Below are positions 1 to 12,159 of a stretch of 64,000 bases of DNA, in pieces (position 1 is the first letter of the stretch; the number at the start of each line of letters is the position of its first letter). The stretch lies in the NCBI RefSeq assembly GCF_003627055.1, contig NZ_CP032624.1:1984001-2048000 (forward strand), written 5' to 3'. The position numbers were made by a program, and so were the translations under genes. The notes below the pieces were generated by a model. It did not search any database, was not told where the DNA came from, and was given only the letters and a program-made list of their open reading frames with translations. The DNA comes from Gryllotalpicola protaetiae (lineage in GTDB: Bacteria; Actinomycetota; Actinomycetes; Actinomycetales; Microbacteriaceae).

Positions 1-1170
1 CGCCCTGGTTCTCAGCGCGTGCACCGCACCGGGTGCAGCCCAATCCCAAGACAAGAGCGACAGCAAGATCGTGAAGCCGATCAAGCCGACGAAGCCTGTC
101 GACCTCGACATCCTCGACGCGGCGGGCGACCTGCTCGGCACGAAGCAGGTGTTCGAGTCGTTCAAGAAGGCCCACCCCGACTGGGTCGGCAACATCAGCT
201 ACGAGACGGCCGGTGCGCCCGACGTCACCGGCAAGCTCAAGGCTCAGTCGCTCGGCGGCAACGTCACGATCACGATGGTGCTCGGCGGCACCGGCGTCGT
301 CGGTCCGGCCGTCGCCCAGAACCTGCTCGTCAAGCAGTACCCCGACTACCAGTCGGACCTGCCCGACTTGAGCAAGGTCTTCGACAAGCCACGGCAGGAG
401 CTTCAGGACCTGTCGATGGGCTACGGCGTCATGAACCGCTGGGGTCCGTCGGGTCCGCTGCTCGAATACAACCCCGACAAGGTGAGCGATCCGCCCACCA
501 CGCCGCAGGAGCTGCTCGCGTGGGCTAAGGCGCATCCGAAGCAGTTCAGCTACGCGCAGCCGCCGAACTCCGGCTCCGGTTGGATCTTCCTGCAGGGCCT
601 GCCATACCTGCTCGGCGACAAGGACCCGAGCGACCCTGTGAACGGCTGGTCCAAGACCTGGGCCTATCTCGCCGAGCTCAACAAGTACACGGCGCCCTAC
701 CCGGCGAGCTCGACGATCATCGGGCAGCAGTTCGGCTCGGGCCAGATCACGCTCATGCCGCAGATCGTCGGAATCGACATCGTGACCAGGCAGAACGGAA
801 CGGTGCCGCCGAACAGCGCGGTGACCACCTTCAAGCCGCAGGTGTGGCTGGGTGACGGCCATTACTGGATGATCCCGAAGGGCGTCTCGCCCCAGGTGCT
901 CTACGTCGACCTCGCCCTCGAGAAGTACATGATGACCGACAAGGAGCAGGCGGCCACGATGTCTGCCGAGAACGGCGAGCTCACGACAGCGAACAAGAAC
1001 GTGACGATCTCGGACGCCCCGGCCGCAGCTCAGGCGGGAATCCAGAAGTGGGGCCGCCCGGACTTCTACCCGAAGGCGTTCACCCAGGGCAAGACCGTCG
1101 CGACGCTGTCGGCCGCAGAGCTCGCGAAGGCGTTCGACATCTGGAACGAGAAGATCGGCGGTGCCGCCCA

Positions 1171-1174
<4 letters not shown>
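1..1174 (+). CDS. ABC transporter substrate-binding lipoprotein (5' end outside window)
   Basis: The frame is open from base 2 with no start codon, so the N-terminus lies upstream of the window. The first residues read ALVLSAC, the end of a lipoprotein signal peptide with a lipobox Cys at bases 20-22; the GTG at 71 is therefore internal, not the start. The mature protein looks like an extracellular solute-binding protein of the iron/polyamine/thiamine-type superfamily (family 6/8-like). It would sit anchored outside the membrane and hand substrate to the two permeases downstream. Its stop overlaps the GTG of the ATPase gene (GTGA), so it heads a tightly coupled operon. Substrate cannot be read from the sequence; the oxidoreductases downstream suggest a sugar-like compound. 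Confidence 0.85.
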
Positions 1175-2272
<1,098 letters not shown>

Positions 2273-2289
<17 letters not shown>

Positions 2290-3208
2290 GCTCCTGCCGC
2301 GGCGCGGGCCGAACGGTGGCAGCGCCGAGGACCGGCGAGAGGAGCGGCGCAGGCGATGGGCCGCGAAGGGGGTCGACAAGACGCTCTGGCTGCTCGCGCC
2401 GGCGCTCATCATCACGGTGGGGCTGTTCATCTACCCCTTCATCTACGGCGTGATGATCTCGTTCCAGCCGCTGGCCGGCGGCAACCCGCTGCAGAACTAC
2501 ATCGACTTCTTCACGAGCTCGTACCAGCGCAGCTCGATCTGGAAGACGCTGCGGCTCGCCATCCCGGTCGCGGTCGTCAGCCTCATCATCGCGACGCCGA
2601 TCGCCTACCGTGCCCGCCGTAACTTCCGAGGCAGGCAGGCGCTGACCCTCGTGATCATGCTGCCGCTCACCTTCGGCAGCGTGCTGATGGCGCAGGGCCT
2701 CACCCGCGTGCTCGCGCAGTACGGCTGGGTCAACCTGATCCTCACCGGGATGGGACTGCCACGGGGCAACCTGCTCTACAACTACACGGGCACGTTCATC
2801 TCGTCGGTGGTCGGCACAGTGCCGTTCCTCTTCCTCCTGATGATGGGGTTCTTCGGGTCGATCGACCCGAGCATCGAAGACGCCGCCTCCACGCTGGGCG
2901 CCTCGCCGACGACGCGATTCTGGCGGGTCATCCTGCCGCTCGCCGCCCCGGGCCTCGTGACCGCGTTCATGCTCGCCACGGTCGAGACCTTCGCGATCTT
3001 CCCGTCGGCGATCCTCGTCGGCGACCCCGCGAACTCCACGCGCGTGCTGACGCTGCCGATCTATGAGGCGGCGAACCAGAAATCCGACTACACGCAGGCC
3101 GCCGCGATCGCGATCGTGCTGACGCTCATCGAGCTGATCATCCTCGGGGTGCTGCTGTGGGTGCGCGGGCGGCTCTACCGCGGGCCGGCCAGCGGCGGGA
3201 AGGGCTGA
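2273..3208 (+). CDS. ABC transporter permease (first subunit)
   Basis: A 311-residue MetI-type inner-membrane permease with about six hydrophobic segments. The cytoplasmic EAA loop is recognisable near residue 200 (DAASTLGA followed by FWRVILP), the site that docks onto the ATPase. Order ATPase-permease-permease and sequence style match PotB/FbpB-type uptake systems rather than MalF. The ATG at 2273 overlaps the ATPase gene by 17 bases. The N-terminal 30 residues are charged and cytoplasmic. Confidence 0.88.
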
Positions 3209-3209
3209 C

Positions 3210-4100
3210 ATGTCGACATCCGCACTCCCCGGCCGCCCGGCGACGGGCCGCGCCGATGCGCGCGACGGCGGTGCACCGGGTTGGTACACACGCCTCAACC
3301 TGACCGCGATCATCACCTGGTTCGCGGGCATCGTGTTCGTGCTGCTGGTCATCGCGATCCTGGTGTCGGTCATCGTCGCCTCGTTCGGCGTGACGTGGCG
3401 CACGGGCTGGTGGCCGCAGGGGTTCACGACGAAGTGGTACGCACAGGCCTGGACCCAGACGGGTGTGCCGCGCTCGCTTCTGACGACCTTCGAGGTGGCG
3501 TTCGCGTCGGTTGCGGTCGCCCTGCTCGCAGGCATCCCCTGCGCCTATGTGATGGCGCGCAAGTCGTTCCCGTTCAAGTCCGTCGTGCTGCTGCTCCTGC
3601 TGCTGCCGGCCACGCTGCCGCCGCTGACCTACGCGGTGCAGCTCGCGGCGCTGATGTACCGGCTCGGCATCGGCGGTTCGGTTCTCGCCGTGATCCTGGT
3701 CAATGTCGTGCCCGCGCTGCCCTTCGTGATCCTGATCACGGTGCCCTTCGTCGAGCAGGTCTCGCCCGAGGTCGAGAACGCAGCGCGCGTGTTCGGCGCG
3801 AACGGGCCGCGGCTGTTCGGCCGGGTGCTGGTGCCGATCATGGCTCCGGGCATCGTCGCGGCGGCGATCCTGTGTCTCGTGCGCGTGCTCGGCGCCTTCG
3901 ATCTGACCTTCTTCGTGTCGAGCCAGCGGTCGGAGACCCTCGTGGTCACGATCTTCGCCGCGCTGTCGGCGCCCGGCGGCGTGCCCGTCGGCCTCGCCGG
4001 CGCGATGAGCATGTTCTACGTCGTCGTGGCGTTCATCGGCCTCGCCGTGAGCCTGCGCTTCGCCAACCCCGCGCAGGCGTTCCAACGCCTCGGGCGGTGA
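3210..4100 (+). CDS. ABC transporter permease (second subunit)
   Basis: A 296-residue MetI-type permease, partner of the preceding subunit. It has about six transmembrane segments and an EAA loop around residue 190 (ENAARVFGA followed by LFGRVLVP). It starts one base after the stop of the first permease. With binding protein, ATPase and the first permease it makes a complete importer of the AfuABC/PotABCD type. A short 30-base gap separates it from the first oxidoreductase gene, so transporter and enzymes are likely one transcript. Confidence 0.88.
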   Translation: MSTSALPGRPATGRADARDGGAPGWYTRLNLTAIITWFAGIVFVLLVIAILVSVIVASFGVTWRTGWWPQGFTTKWYAQAWTQTGVPRSLLTTFEVAFASVAVALLAGIPCAYVMARKSFPFKSVVLLLLLLPATLPPLTYAVQLAALMYRLGIGGSVLAVILVNVVPALPFVILITVPFVEQVSPEVENAARVFGANGPRLFGRVLVPIMAPGIVAAAILCLVRVLGAFDLTFFVSSQRSETLVVTIFAALSAPGGVPVGLAGAMSMFYVVVAFIGLAVSLRFANPAQAFQRLGR

Positions 4101-4130
4101 CCCCAGCTGAGTGAGAGGAATACCGGACAA

Positions 4131-5270
4131 GTGAGTGAGAAAGTGCGCATCGGGATCATCGGAACGGGGGGCATCGCCGAGGCGCGGCACATCCCTTCGC
4201 TGCGGCAGCTGGGCGACAAGGTCGAGATCGTGGGGGTGATGGACATCGACCGGCAGCGCGCCGAGGACAGCGCGCAACGCAGCGGGATTCCGGGCGTGTA
4301 TTCCTCCGTCGAGGAGCTGCTCGAGAGCGGCCGACCGCAGATCGTGCACATCTGCACGCCGCCGTCGACGCACGTGGCGCTCGCCGAGCAGGTTCTGCGC
4401 GCGGGCGTGTGGGTTCTCGTCGAGAAGCCGCCGTGCCTGACGCTCGCCGAGTACGACCGCATCGAGGCTGCGGCGCGAGCAGGGGGCGCGCAGTTCAGCG
4501 TCGTCTTCCAGCACCGCTTCGGCTCGGGCGGCGTGCACGCGGCACAGCTGCTGGCCTCCGGCGAGCTCGGGCGTCCGCTCGTCGCCGTGTGCAACACGCT
4601 CTGGTACCGCGCGCCGTCGTACTACGACCTGCCGTGGCGCGGGCGCTGGCAGACGGAGGGCGGCGGCCCGACCATGGGTCACGGCATCCATCAGATGGAT
4701 CTGCTGCTCGCCCTGCTCGGCGACTGGAAAGAGGTCACGGCGCTCGCCGGCCGCCTCGACCGCGACATCGAGACCGAGGACGTCACGATGGCGAGCGTCG
4801 TCTTCGAGAACGGCACGATGGCGTCGATCGTCAACAGCATCCTGTCGCCGCGTGAGGAGAGCTACATCAGAATCGATACGACGGATGCCACGGTGGAGCT
4901 CTCGCACACCTACGGCTACGAGAACTCGAACTGGAGCTATACGGCTGCTCCGCATGTGACGGATGCCGCACGGGTCGCCGCCTGGTCGCAGCCGGCCGGC
5001 GACGAGCGCAGCTCGCACGCCTTGCAGTTCCGCGCCGTGGTCGACGCGTACCTCGCGGGCGAGGTGCCGCCGGTGACCGGCCAGGCGGGCCGTCAGGCGC
5101 TCGAGCTGATCGCAGGCATCTACCAGTCGGCGTTCACCGGGCGGGTGGTGCGGCGCGGCGAGCTGGCGCCCGGCTCGCCTTACTACGACAGCATGAACGC
5201 GGGTCGCTTCGGCTGGGGCGAGGGCCTTGCCGAGCCCCGCGCCGGACTCGAGGAAGCGGCGGTGGCGTGA
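4131..5270 (+). CDS. Gfo/Idh/MocA family oxidoreductase
   Basis: A 379-residue NAD(P)-dependent oxidoreductase. The N-terminal Rossmann motif is IGIIGTGGIAEARHIP, followed by EKPPCLT, the family's conserved EKP with the catalytic-site Lys, around residue 100. The second half carries the GFO/IDH C-terminal alpha/beta domain. Members oxidise or epimerise sugars, inositols and related polyols. The GTG at 4131 is preceded by a GAGAGGA ribosome-binding site. It is one of two such enzymes in the operon, the second being at 6984; paired paralogs suggest successive oxidation/reduction steps on one substrate. Confidence 0.88.
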   Translation: MSEKVRIGIIGTGGIAEARHIPSLRQLGDKVEIVGVMDIDRQRAEDSAQRSGIPGVYSSVEELLESGRPQIVHICTPPSTHVALAEQVLRAGVWVLVEKPPCLTLAEYDRIEAAARAGGAQFSVVFQHRFGSGGVHAAQLLASGELGRPLVAVCNTLWYRAPSYYDLPWRGRWQTEGGGPTMGHGIHQMDLLLALLGDWKEVTALAGRLDRDIETEDVTMASVVFENGTMASIVNSILSPREESYIRIDTTDATVELSHTYGYENSNWSYTAAPHVTDAARVAAWSQPAGDERSSHALQFRAVVDAYLAGEVPPVTGQAGRQALELIAGIYQSAFTGRVVRRGELAPGSPYYDSMNAGRFGWGEGLAEPRAGLEEAAVA

Positions 5271-6244
5271 TGACCGACACTCTGGAAGAAGCGGTGGCGA
5301 CGTCGGCCGGAGTGGGCAGCGGCCCGCTCAAGGTGACTCACGAGATCGGTTCGGCGATCGACGTCGAGTACGACGGCGTGCAGCTGGCGCGGTACGTATA
5401 TCAGAGCGACATCGACCAGTTCGAGTGCCCGATGCCGTACTTCCACCCGCTGCGTTCGCTCGCCGGCGACCTCGTGACGCACAACCGGCCGCACGATCAC
5501 CGCTGGCACAAGGGGCTGTCGATGACGGCCTCGCACGTCTCAGAGCAGAACTTCTGGGGCGGCGGCAGCTATCGGCCGGGGGCGCCCGGCGTCGGTTACG
5601 TCAAACTGCCCAACGTCGGCACGCTGCAGCACCGGGGCTTCGACGCGCTCGAGGTCGGCGTCGACCAAGTGAGCTTCACCGAGGACATCGACTGGATCAC
5701 CCAGGCCGGTGAGCACTGGGTCGACGAGTCGCGCGCCATCGTGCTGCGTGACTTCGACCCTTCCGACGCCTCATGGTCGATCGAGTTCGCGACGACGATC
5801 ACGAACGTGCGCGGCGAGGAGCTGCGCTTCGGCTCGCCAACGGTGTTCGGCCGTGAGCAGGCGGGGTACGCCGGATTCTTCTGGCGCGGCCCGCGCGAGT
5901 TCGCCGGGGAGTACACGGGTGGAGAGATCCTGGCCTCCGGGGGCTTGAGCGGCCCCGAGATCATGGGGCAGCGCGCCGACTGGCTCGCGTTCATCGGCAA
6001 GCACGACCTCGGCGAGAACTCGTCGACGATGCTGTTCGATCAGGACCCGGACAATGCGGATGCCCCGGCGTACTGGTTCGTGCGCCGCGTGCCGTACGCC
6101 GTGGTCAACCCGTCGATCGCGTTCTACGACGAGCTGGTGCTGCAGCCGGGGGAGTCGTTCTCGCGGCGTTACCGACTCACCATCGCGACCGGACGGTGGG
6201 ACGCCGAGCGCATCGAGGCGTACCGCGAGCGGCACCCGCTGTGA
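5270..6244 (+). CDS. DUF6807 ('PmoA'-named) family protein
   Basis: A 324-residue protein of the DUF6807 family, which databases often label methane oxygenase PmoA. It is not a methane monooxygenase subunit: there are no membrane helices and the context is sugar catabolic. Recognisable conserved stretches are YFHPLRSL, then THNRPHDHRWHKGL and NFWGG; the clustered His residues look like a metal or substrate site. The ATG at 5270 shares a base with the upstream stop (TGATG). Genes of this family commonly sit beside Gfo/Idh/MocA oxidoreductases, as here. Exact reaction is unknown to me. Confidence 0.8.
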   Translation: MTDTLEEAVATSAGVGSGPLKVTHEIGSAIDVEYDGVQLARYVYQSDIDQFECPMPYFHPLRSLAGDLVTHNRPHDHRWHKGLSMTASHVSEQNFWGGGSYRPGAPGVGYVKLPNVGTLQHRGFDALEVGVDQVSFTEDIDWITQAGEHWVDESRAIVLRDFDPSDASWSIEFATTITNVRGEELRFGSPTVFGREQAGYAGFFWRGPREFAGEYTGGEILASGGLSGPEIMGQRADWLAFIGKHDLGENSSTMLFDQDPDNADAPAYWFVRRVPYAVVNPSIAFYDELVLQPGESFSRRYRLTIATGRWDAERIEAYRERHPL

Positions 6245-6987
6245 CGCTGCGCGCTCCGCTCTTCCCAGGAGCGACGGGGATCACCGAGCTCAGCGTCTAC
6301 CACTGGCCCGCCGCCGACGGCGTGCACGGCGGCTCGCCGCACATGCACCTGCTGTGCGCTGAGGCATACGTCGTCGTCGCCGGCACGGGGGCGGTCGAGA
6401 CGCTGTCCCCGGCCGGCGCGGCGGTCACGCCCCTCGAGGAGGGCGATGTCGTCTGGTACACGCCAGGTGTCGTCCACCGTTCGATCAACAGCGGCGATCT
6501 GAAGGTCATCGCGGTGATGCAGAACAGCGGGCTGCCGGAGGCGGGCGACGCCGTGATGACGTTCCCGGCGGCGGCGCTCACCTCGCCGGAGGCGTATTCG
6601 GCTGCGGCATCCCTCGCCCCTACGCCCTCGCACACCGTCGAGCAGTCGGCTCGCGCCCGCCGTGATCTCGCGATGACCGGGTTCGACCGCCTCAAGTCCG
6701 CGCTCGAAAAGGGCGACAGGCAGCCGCTGCTCGCGTTCTACCGCGCGGCCGCCGCCCTGGTCGCCCCGAGGATCGAAGCGTGGCGCCGGCTCGTGACCGA
6801 GGGTCCGCTCGCGCAGGCGGCCGCGTCGCTCGACCGCCTCGACGAGCTCGCGGACGGCGAGACCGCGTACCTCGAAGACGCGATGATCGCGCGGATCCCG
6901 GCGCCGAGCGGGCACAGTTATGGGATGTGCGGCACGTTGCGTGCCTACGATCCCATCCGCGAGGCAGGAGAGGTTCAACTGAGATGA
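6241..6987 (+). CDS. Cupin-domain protein
   Basis: A 248-residue protein. Residues about 30-110 form a cupin: HMHLLCAEAYVVVAGTG gives the first motif with two His and Glu, and GDVVWYTPGVVHRS the second with its His, a typical metal-binding set. The remaining 130 residues are an Ala/Leu-rich helical extension of unknown role. The GTG at 6241 overlaps the DUF6807 stop (GTGA). It may be an isomerase or dioxygenase-like enzyme, or a sensor, for the compound imported by this operon. Confidence 0.75.
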   Translation: MTLRAPLFPGATGITELSVYHWPAADGVHGGSPHMHLLCAEAYVVVAGTGAVETLSPAGAAVTPLEEGDVVWYTPGVVHRSINSGDLKVIAVMQNSGLPEAGDAVMTFPAAALTSPEAYSAAASLAPTPSHTVEQSARARRDLAMTGFDRLKSALEKGDRQPLLAFYRAAAALVAPRIEAWRRLVTEGPLAQAAASLDRLDELADGETAYLEDAMIARIPAPSGHSYGMCGTLRAYDPIREAGEVQLR

Positions 6988-8069
6988 GCGATGCGCCGAC
7001 CCGGCTGGCGGTGGTGGGCTCGGGGTTCCGCGCCGAGGCGTTTCTTCGCGTCGCGGCCGCGGCACCCGACCGCTTCGAGGCGGTGGTGGTGGTCGCGCGG
7101 CGGCCCGAGCGGGCCCGAGAGCTCGAGGCGCGCTGGAGCGTGGCATCCGTCGCCGATCTCAGCGAGCTGCGCGGCCCCGACTCACTCGACTTCGTCGTCA
7201 ACGCGGCGTCGGCGGGAGCCGCGGTCGGCATCATCGAGCAGCTGACCGCCGCAGGGCACGCGGTGCTCACCGAGACGCCGGTCGCGCCCGACCGGCCGGG
7301 TCTCGAACGGCTCAGCGAACTCGTGCGGCAGGGTGCGCGCATCCAGGTCGCCGAGCAGTACCACCTCGAGCCGCTCGTCTCGGCGCAGCTCGTGATCGCG
7401 CACTCCGGGCTGCTCGGCGAGGTCGGTGAGGCCTTCGTGTCGGTCGCGCACGACTACCACGGCTTCAGCGTGCTGCGCCGGGCGCTCGGCGCGGGCTTCC
7501 GCAATGCGACGGTCACCGCGCGCCGCTTCGACGAGAGCGTGCAGCTCGGGCCGAGCCGGTACAGCGACCCGGAAGAGGCGCGGCTCACCACCGGCATCCG
7601 CACGACCGCCTGGCTCGACTTCGAGGGCGGCTTGCGCGGCACGTATGACTTCGACGACCAGCAGTACCGGTCGTTCATCCGCACGCCGACGCTCACGATA
7701 CGTGGCACGCGCGGCGAGCTGCGCGACGACGTGGTGCGCTACGTCGACGCCGACAACCAACCCGTCACCTCGCGCATCGAGCGGCTCGCTGCGGGCGGCG
7801 CGGGCAATCACGAGGGGCTGTTCGCGCGCGCCTACGTGTTCGAGGGGCGGCGTGTGTGGGCGAACGGATTCCTGCGAGCAAGGCTGTCGGACGAGGAGCT
7901 CGGCATCGCCGGCGCCCTCGCCGGAATGGCGGCGTACGTCGCCGGCGGCGGCCCCGAGCTGTACTCGGTGGCCGAGGCCGCGCAGGACGTCTACCTGCAG
8001 ACGGTGCTCGAGCAGTCGCTGCGCTCGGGGCGCCCCGCGCGCTCGTCGACGCAGTCGTGGGCGGTCTGA
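6984..8069 (+). CDS. Gfo/Idh/MocA family oxidoreductase (second copy)
   Basis: A 361-residue NAD(P)-dependent oxidoreductase. Rossmann motif LAVVGSGFRAEAFLRV at the N-terminus; the usual EKP appears here as ETPVAPD, a divergent version lacking the catalytic-site Lys at that position, so activity may differ from its paralog at 4131. The ATG at 6984 overlaps the cupin stop (ATGA) and has an AGGAGAGG ribosome-binding site. It is the last gene of the operon; the following 100 bases contain only a short GCGGG/CCCGC hairpin (8074-8085). Confidence 0.85.
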   Translation: MSDAPTRLAVVGSGFRAEAFLRVAAAAPDRFEAVVVVARRPERARELEARWSVASVADLSELRGPDSLDFVVNAASAGAAVGIIEQLTAAGHAVLTETPVAPDRPGLERLSELVRQGARIQVAEQYHLEPLVSAQLVIAHSGLLGEVGEAFVSVAHDYHGFSVLRRALGAGFRNATVTARRFDESVQLGPSRYSDPEEARLTTGIRTTAWLDFEGGLRGTYDFDDQQYRSFIRTPTLTIRGTRGELRDDVVRYVDADNQPVTSRIERLAAGGAGNHEGLFARAYVFEGRRVWANGFLRARLSDEELGIAGALAGMAAYVAGGGPELYSVAEAAQDVYLQTVLEQSLRSGRPARSSTQSWAV

Positions 8070-8168
8070 ATCTGCGGGTGCCCGCTCGAGCGGTGCTCCC
8101 AGGAACGCTGATCGGATTCATTGTCAAGCCCCGGGGTGAGTGTCGGCGGTCGGGGTGAAGATCGAATC

Positions 8169-8450
8169 ATGCAAGGGGGCAGAGTCGTGCAGCAGCTTGA
8201 GACTTCGAAGGTCGAGCTCGACGTCATCCCCGTCGGCGAAGACGGGTGGCGGGTGAGCATTCAGGGCGCCGACCGCGCGAATCCGTTCGCGTTGCTCGGC
8301 TTCGTGACGACGGCGGGGCCGGTCTTCGAGGTGTGCGTGATCGGAAGGCCGGGTGACGCGATCGTGGCGAGCACGCTCGACGATGCGGTCGAGGTGCTGC
8401 GGCCGCCGGCAGACGAGGTGGAAGGCATCCTGGCAGGCATCCGTCACTGA
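8169..8450 (+). CDS. Small hypothetical protein
   Basis: A protein of about 93 residues that I do not recognise. It is soluble, with a VELDVIPVGEDGWRVSI start and alternating beta-type pattern. The start is uncertain: ATG 8169, or GTG 8187, which has AAGGGGG eight bases upstream. It stands alone between the catabolic operon and argG, on the same strand, with its own short upstream gap. No function is proposed. Confidence 0.6.
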   Translation: MQGGRVVQQLETSKVELDVIPVGEDGWRVSIQGADRANPFALLGFVTTAGPVFEVCVIGRPGDAIVASTLDDAVEVLRPPADEVEGILAGIRH

Positions 8451-9938
<1,488 letters not shown>

Positions 9939-9945
9939 GCCCGTT

Positions 9946-10287
9946 CTACGACGCCGCCTGCCCGAGTTCGATCAGCACGACGCCCAGCATGATGAGCAGG
10001 GTGCCGGCGACCATGACCCGGGTGAACGGCTCCGTGAAGAACACACGCCCGGCGATCGCCGTGAGCGCGACGCCGGCGGCCGTCCAGATGCCGTAGCTGA
10101 TCGCGAGCCCGATGCCCATGCGCAGCACGAGCGAGAACAGCACGAACGACGCGGCGTAGCCCGCGACGACGGCGAGGTACCAGCGGCGCGACGGCGCCCT
10201 GCCCTCGTGCGGCGTGCTCGCCATGCGCAGCGAGAGCGTTGCGCCGACCTCGCACAGGATCGCGATCGCGAGAACGACCCAGCTCAC
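9946..10287 (-). CDS. Small multidrug resistance (SMR) protein, second subunit
   Basis: A 113-residue inner-membrane protein with four hydrophobic helices and the essential membrane-embedded Glu at residue 13 (AILCEVGATLSL). SMR proteins export cationic compounds or guanidinium by proton antiport as antiparallel dimers. It overlaps the end of the upstream SMR gene by four bases, so the two likely form a hetero-pair of the EbrAB/YkkCD kind. It ends seven bases from argG, convergently. Confidence 0.9.
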   Translation of the reverse strand: MSWVVLAIAILCEVGATLSLRMASTPHEGRAPSRRWYLAVVAGYAASFVLFSLVLRMGIGLAISYGIWTAAGVALTAIAGRVFFTEPFTRVMVAGTLLIMLGVVLIELGQAAS

Positions 10288-10682
10288 GACGCATCCTCAG
10301 TGGTCACGGCGCTGCCGGAATCGGCCGCGCCTCGATCGCTGTTGCCGCCGTCAGCGCTGGTGCCGTGGCCGCCGCCCAGGTTCACGAGCACGACACCGCC
10401 GATGACCACGACCATGCCCGCGATGGTGAGGAGCGTGAGCTGCTCGTCGAACAGGACGGCTGAGAACACCGCAGTGAGGGCGACGCCGATGGCACCCCAG
10501 ATCGCGTAGCCGACGCCGACCGGCATCCCGGCGCGCAGCACGCGGCCGAACAGCCAGAACGACAGCAGATAGCCGACGGCCACGACGGCGTACAGCCAGG
10601 GGTGCCGGATCGCTCCCTCAAGGCTGAGCGAGCCGGAGACCTCGCTGACGATCGCGCCGGCCAGCAGCAGCCATCGACTCAC
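10284..10682 (-). CDS. SMR family transporter, first subunit
   Basis: A 132-residue four-helix SMR protein, first gene of the pair. The conserved Glu is at residue 13 (AIVSEVSGSLSL). Compared with a standard 105-residue SMR it carries a Ser/Gly/Asp-rich C-terminal tail of about 25 residues, a feature of asymmetric paired SMRs. It starts with GTG at 10682. Substrate cannot be told. Confidence 0.88.
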   Translation of the reverse strand: MSRWLLLAGAIVSEVSGSLSLEGAIRHPWLYAVVAVGYLLSFWLFGRVLRAGMPVGVGYAIWGAIGVALTAVFSAVLFDEQLTLLTIAGMVVVIGGVVLVNLGGGHGTSADGGNSDRGAADSGSAVTTEDAS

Positions 10683-10718
10683 GGCTCAACGCTACCGGGC
10701 AGAGTTCTGCCTCGCGGT

Positions 10719-12071
10719 TCAGCGTGCGGGTCGGTGGATGGCTGGTACCCAGGGTGAGGCGTGGGAGCCGTAGACCCATCTGATTTCGGGTGTGCCGTCT
10801 TTGCTGGTGCGGAGTTGGTAGGGGCCGTCGTCGATGAGGTGGTGGTGCCACCAGCACAGGAGTGCGGCGTTGATGACATTGGTTTTGCCGCCGTCTTTCC
10901 AGGGTGTGAGGTGGTGGGTTTCGCACCATCGGGCGGGTGTGGTGCAGCCGGGGATGATGCAGCCTTTGTCTCGGGCGGCGAGGGCTCTGCGCTGTTGCGG
11001 GGTGAAGCAGCGTTGGGTGCGGCCGAGGTTCAGGATCTCGCCGGTGGGGGAGAGGTCGACTTCCTGGTAGCCGCCGGCGTCGGCGATGCGCTTCGCGGCA
11101 TGGGCGCTGATGGGCTCGTTTTCGCCATCGACCCATGCCACGCCGTGGCCGGTCTCGAGCTCGTCTTTCGTTGTGGTGACGAGGATGGTGGGGTGCGCGC
11201 CGCCCATGGTCGGGGTCTGCGGGGTCCGGGCTGCGGCGACGAAAACGGCGTGGAGGATGTCGGCGCGTTTCTGTTTCGCCGAGCGGGTGTCGACGGGCGG
11301 CAGATCGAGCGTTCCCGTCAGCAGCGGTTTTGTGTCGTCGGGGTCGGCGTCGCCGAGCACGTCGGGGCTTGGGGTGAAGCGCACCTCGGCGCCGGCGCGC
11401 GGATTCACATGCGCGTCGAGGACGGCGCGGATGGCGGCGGCCTGCTCGATCGGCAGGAGCCCGGTGAGCTTCACCAGGCCGTTGCGGGCAGGCCCGAGGG
11501 TGAGGAAGCGTTTCTCGATCGCGGCCTTCTCGACGGGTGCGACGCCGTCGGGGTCCAGAACCGCCGCCCACACTCTCGCCGCGTCCGCCACGGCGGAGGC
11601 CGGCAGGGCAGCGGACAGCTCCACGAGCTCTGTGCAGGCGATATCGACAGCGGCAGGGTCGGCGACGGGAACGGTCTTCAGGATCGGCGCGCCGATCACT
11701 TCCGCCTGGGCCCGGGAGAGCGCCCCGGAAGAGACGGCGTCTTCGAGGACGGGCAGCTTCGCCAGCGCCCGCGATTCCAGCACGCGCCTGCGGGCATCCT
11801 CCGCCGAGGTGCGGGTGACGGTCTCGATCGCACCCCAGGGCTTCTTCGACCCGAGCTTGCGCGCCAAAGAGTCCTCCCCGAGCGACTCGTCGGACCGGCA
11901 GTCGAACTCCCTGGCGACGGCGAGCGTGATCGCCTCCGCCTGCCGCAGCACCTCTTCGGCGTCCTGCGCGAAGCCGACCAGCTGATCATCCGTCAGCGCG
12001 GGGAGGCACAGGGGAAGCGAAGGTTCGACGCGATGGAACGCCGCCCCTAGACCCTCGCCGACTGCTGTCAC
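10719..12071 (-). CDS. DUF222/HNH endonuclease-domain protein (13E12-repeat type)
   Basis: A 450-residue protein. The N-terminal two thirds are the helical DUF222 domain; the C-terminus has an HNH nuclease motif (CIIPGC, then WCETHHLTPW and LLCWWHHHLID) with two CxxC-type Cys. Such proteins are multicopy in actinobacteria and resemble mycobacterial 13E12-repeat proteins; their role is unknown. Codon use near the 3' end departs from the neighbours, with frequent GAA, CAA, AAA, CGA, TCA and GTA codons, suggesting transfer. GTG start at 12071; the promoter is annotated separately. Confidence 0.85.
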   Translation of the reverse strand: MTAVGEGLGAAFHRVEPSLPLCLPALTDDQLVGFAQDAEEVLRQAEAITLAVAREFDCRSDESLGEDSLARKLGSKKPWGAIETVTRTSAEDARRRVLESRALAKLPVLEDAVSSGALSRAQAEVIGAPILKTVPVADPAAVDIACTELVELSAALPASAVADAARVWAAVLDPDGVAPVEKAAIEKRFLTLGPARNGLVKLTGLLPIEQAAAIRAVLDAHVNPRAGAEVRFTPSPDVLGDADPDDTKPLLTGTLDLPPVDTRSAKQKRADILHAVFVAAARTPQTPTMGGAHPTILVTTTKDELETGHGVAWVDGENEPISAHAAKRIADAGGYQEVDLSPTGEILNLGRTQRCFTPQQRRALAARDKGCIIPGCTTPARWCETHHLTPWKDGGKTNVINAALLCWWHHHLIDDGPYQLRTSKDGTPEIRWVYGSHASPWVPAIHRPAR

Positions 12072-12101
12072 TGACCCACCCCCGATCGCGTGCGATCAGT
12101 G

Positions 12102-12130
12102 TATCAAACATTCGATACTCAATGGGACAA
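12102..12130 (-). promoter_or_regulatory. Promoter of the DUF222/HNH gene
   Basis: On the minus strand TTGTCC (12130-12125), a 17-base spacer, then TTGATA (12107-12102) upstream of the GTG at 12071. The -10 lies in the inverted repeat GTATC-N8-GATAC (12101-12118), and GATCGC-GT-GCGATC (12084-12097) follows, so a repressor site is possible. This 88-base gap is notably AT-rich for the window. Confidence 0.5.
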
Positions 12131-12159
12131 AAGTGAAAATAAGAGGCCAGAACTACGAA

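Noticed and set aside
3138-5018. Long minus-strand open frame of over 600 codons
   Set aside because: It lies opposite the permease and oxidoreductase genes and has the Arg/His/Gly-rich composition of an antisense high-GC frame.
5270-6244. Methane monooxygenase subunit, from the name PmoA often given to this family
   Set aside because: No transmembrane helices and a carbohydrate-type operon; the family is DUF6807.
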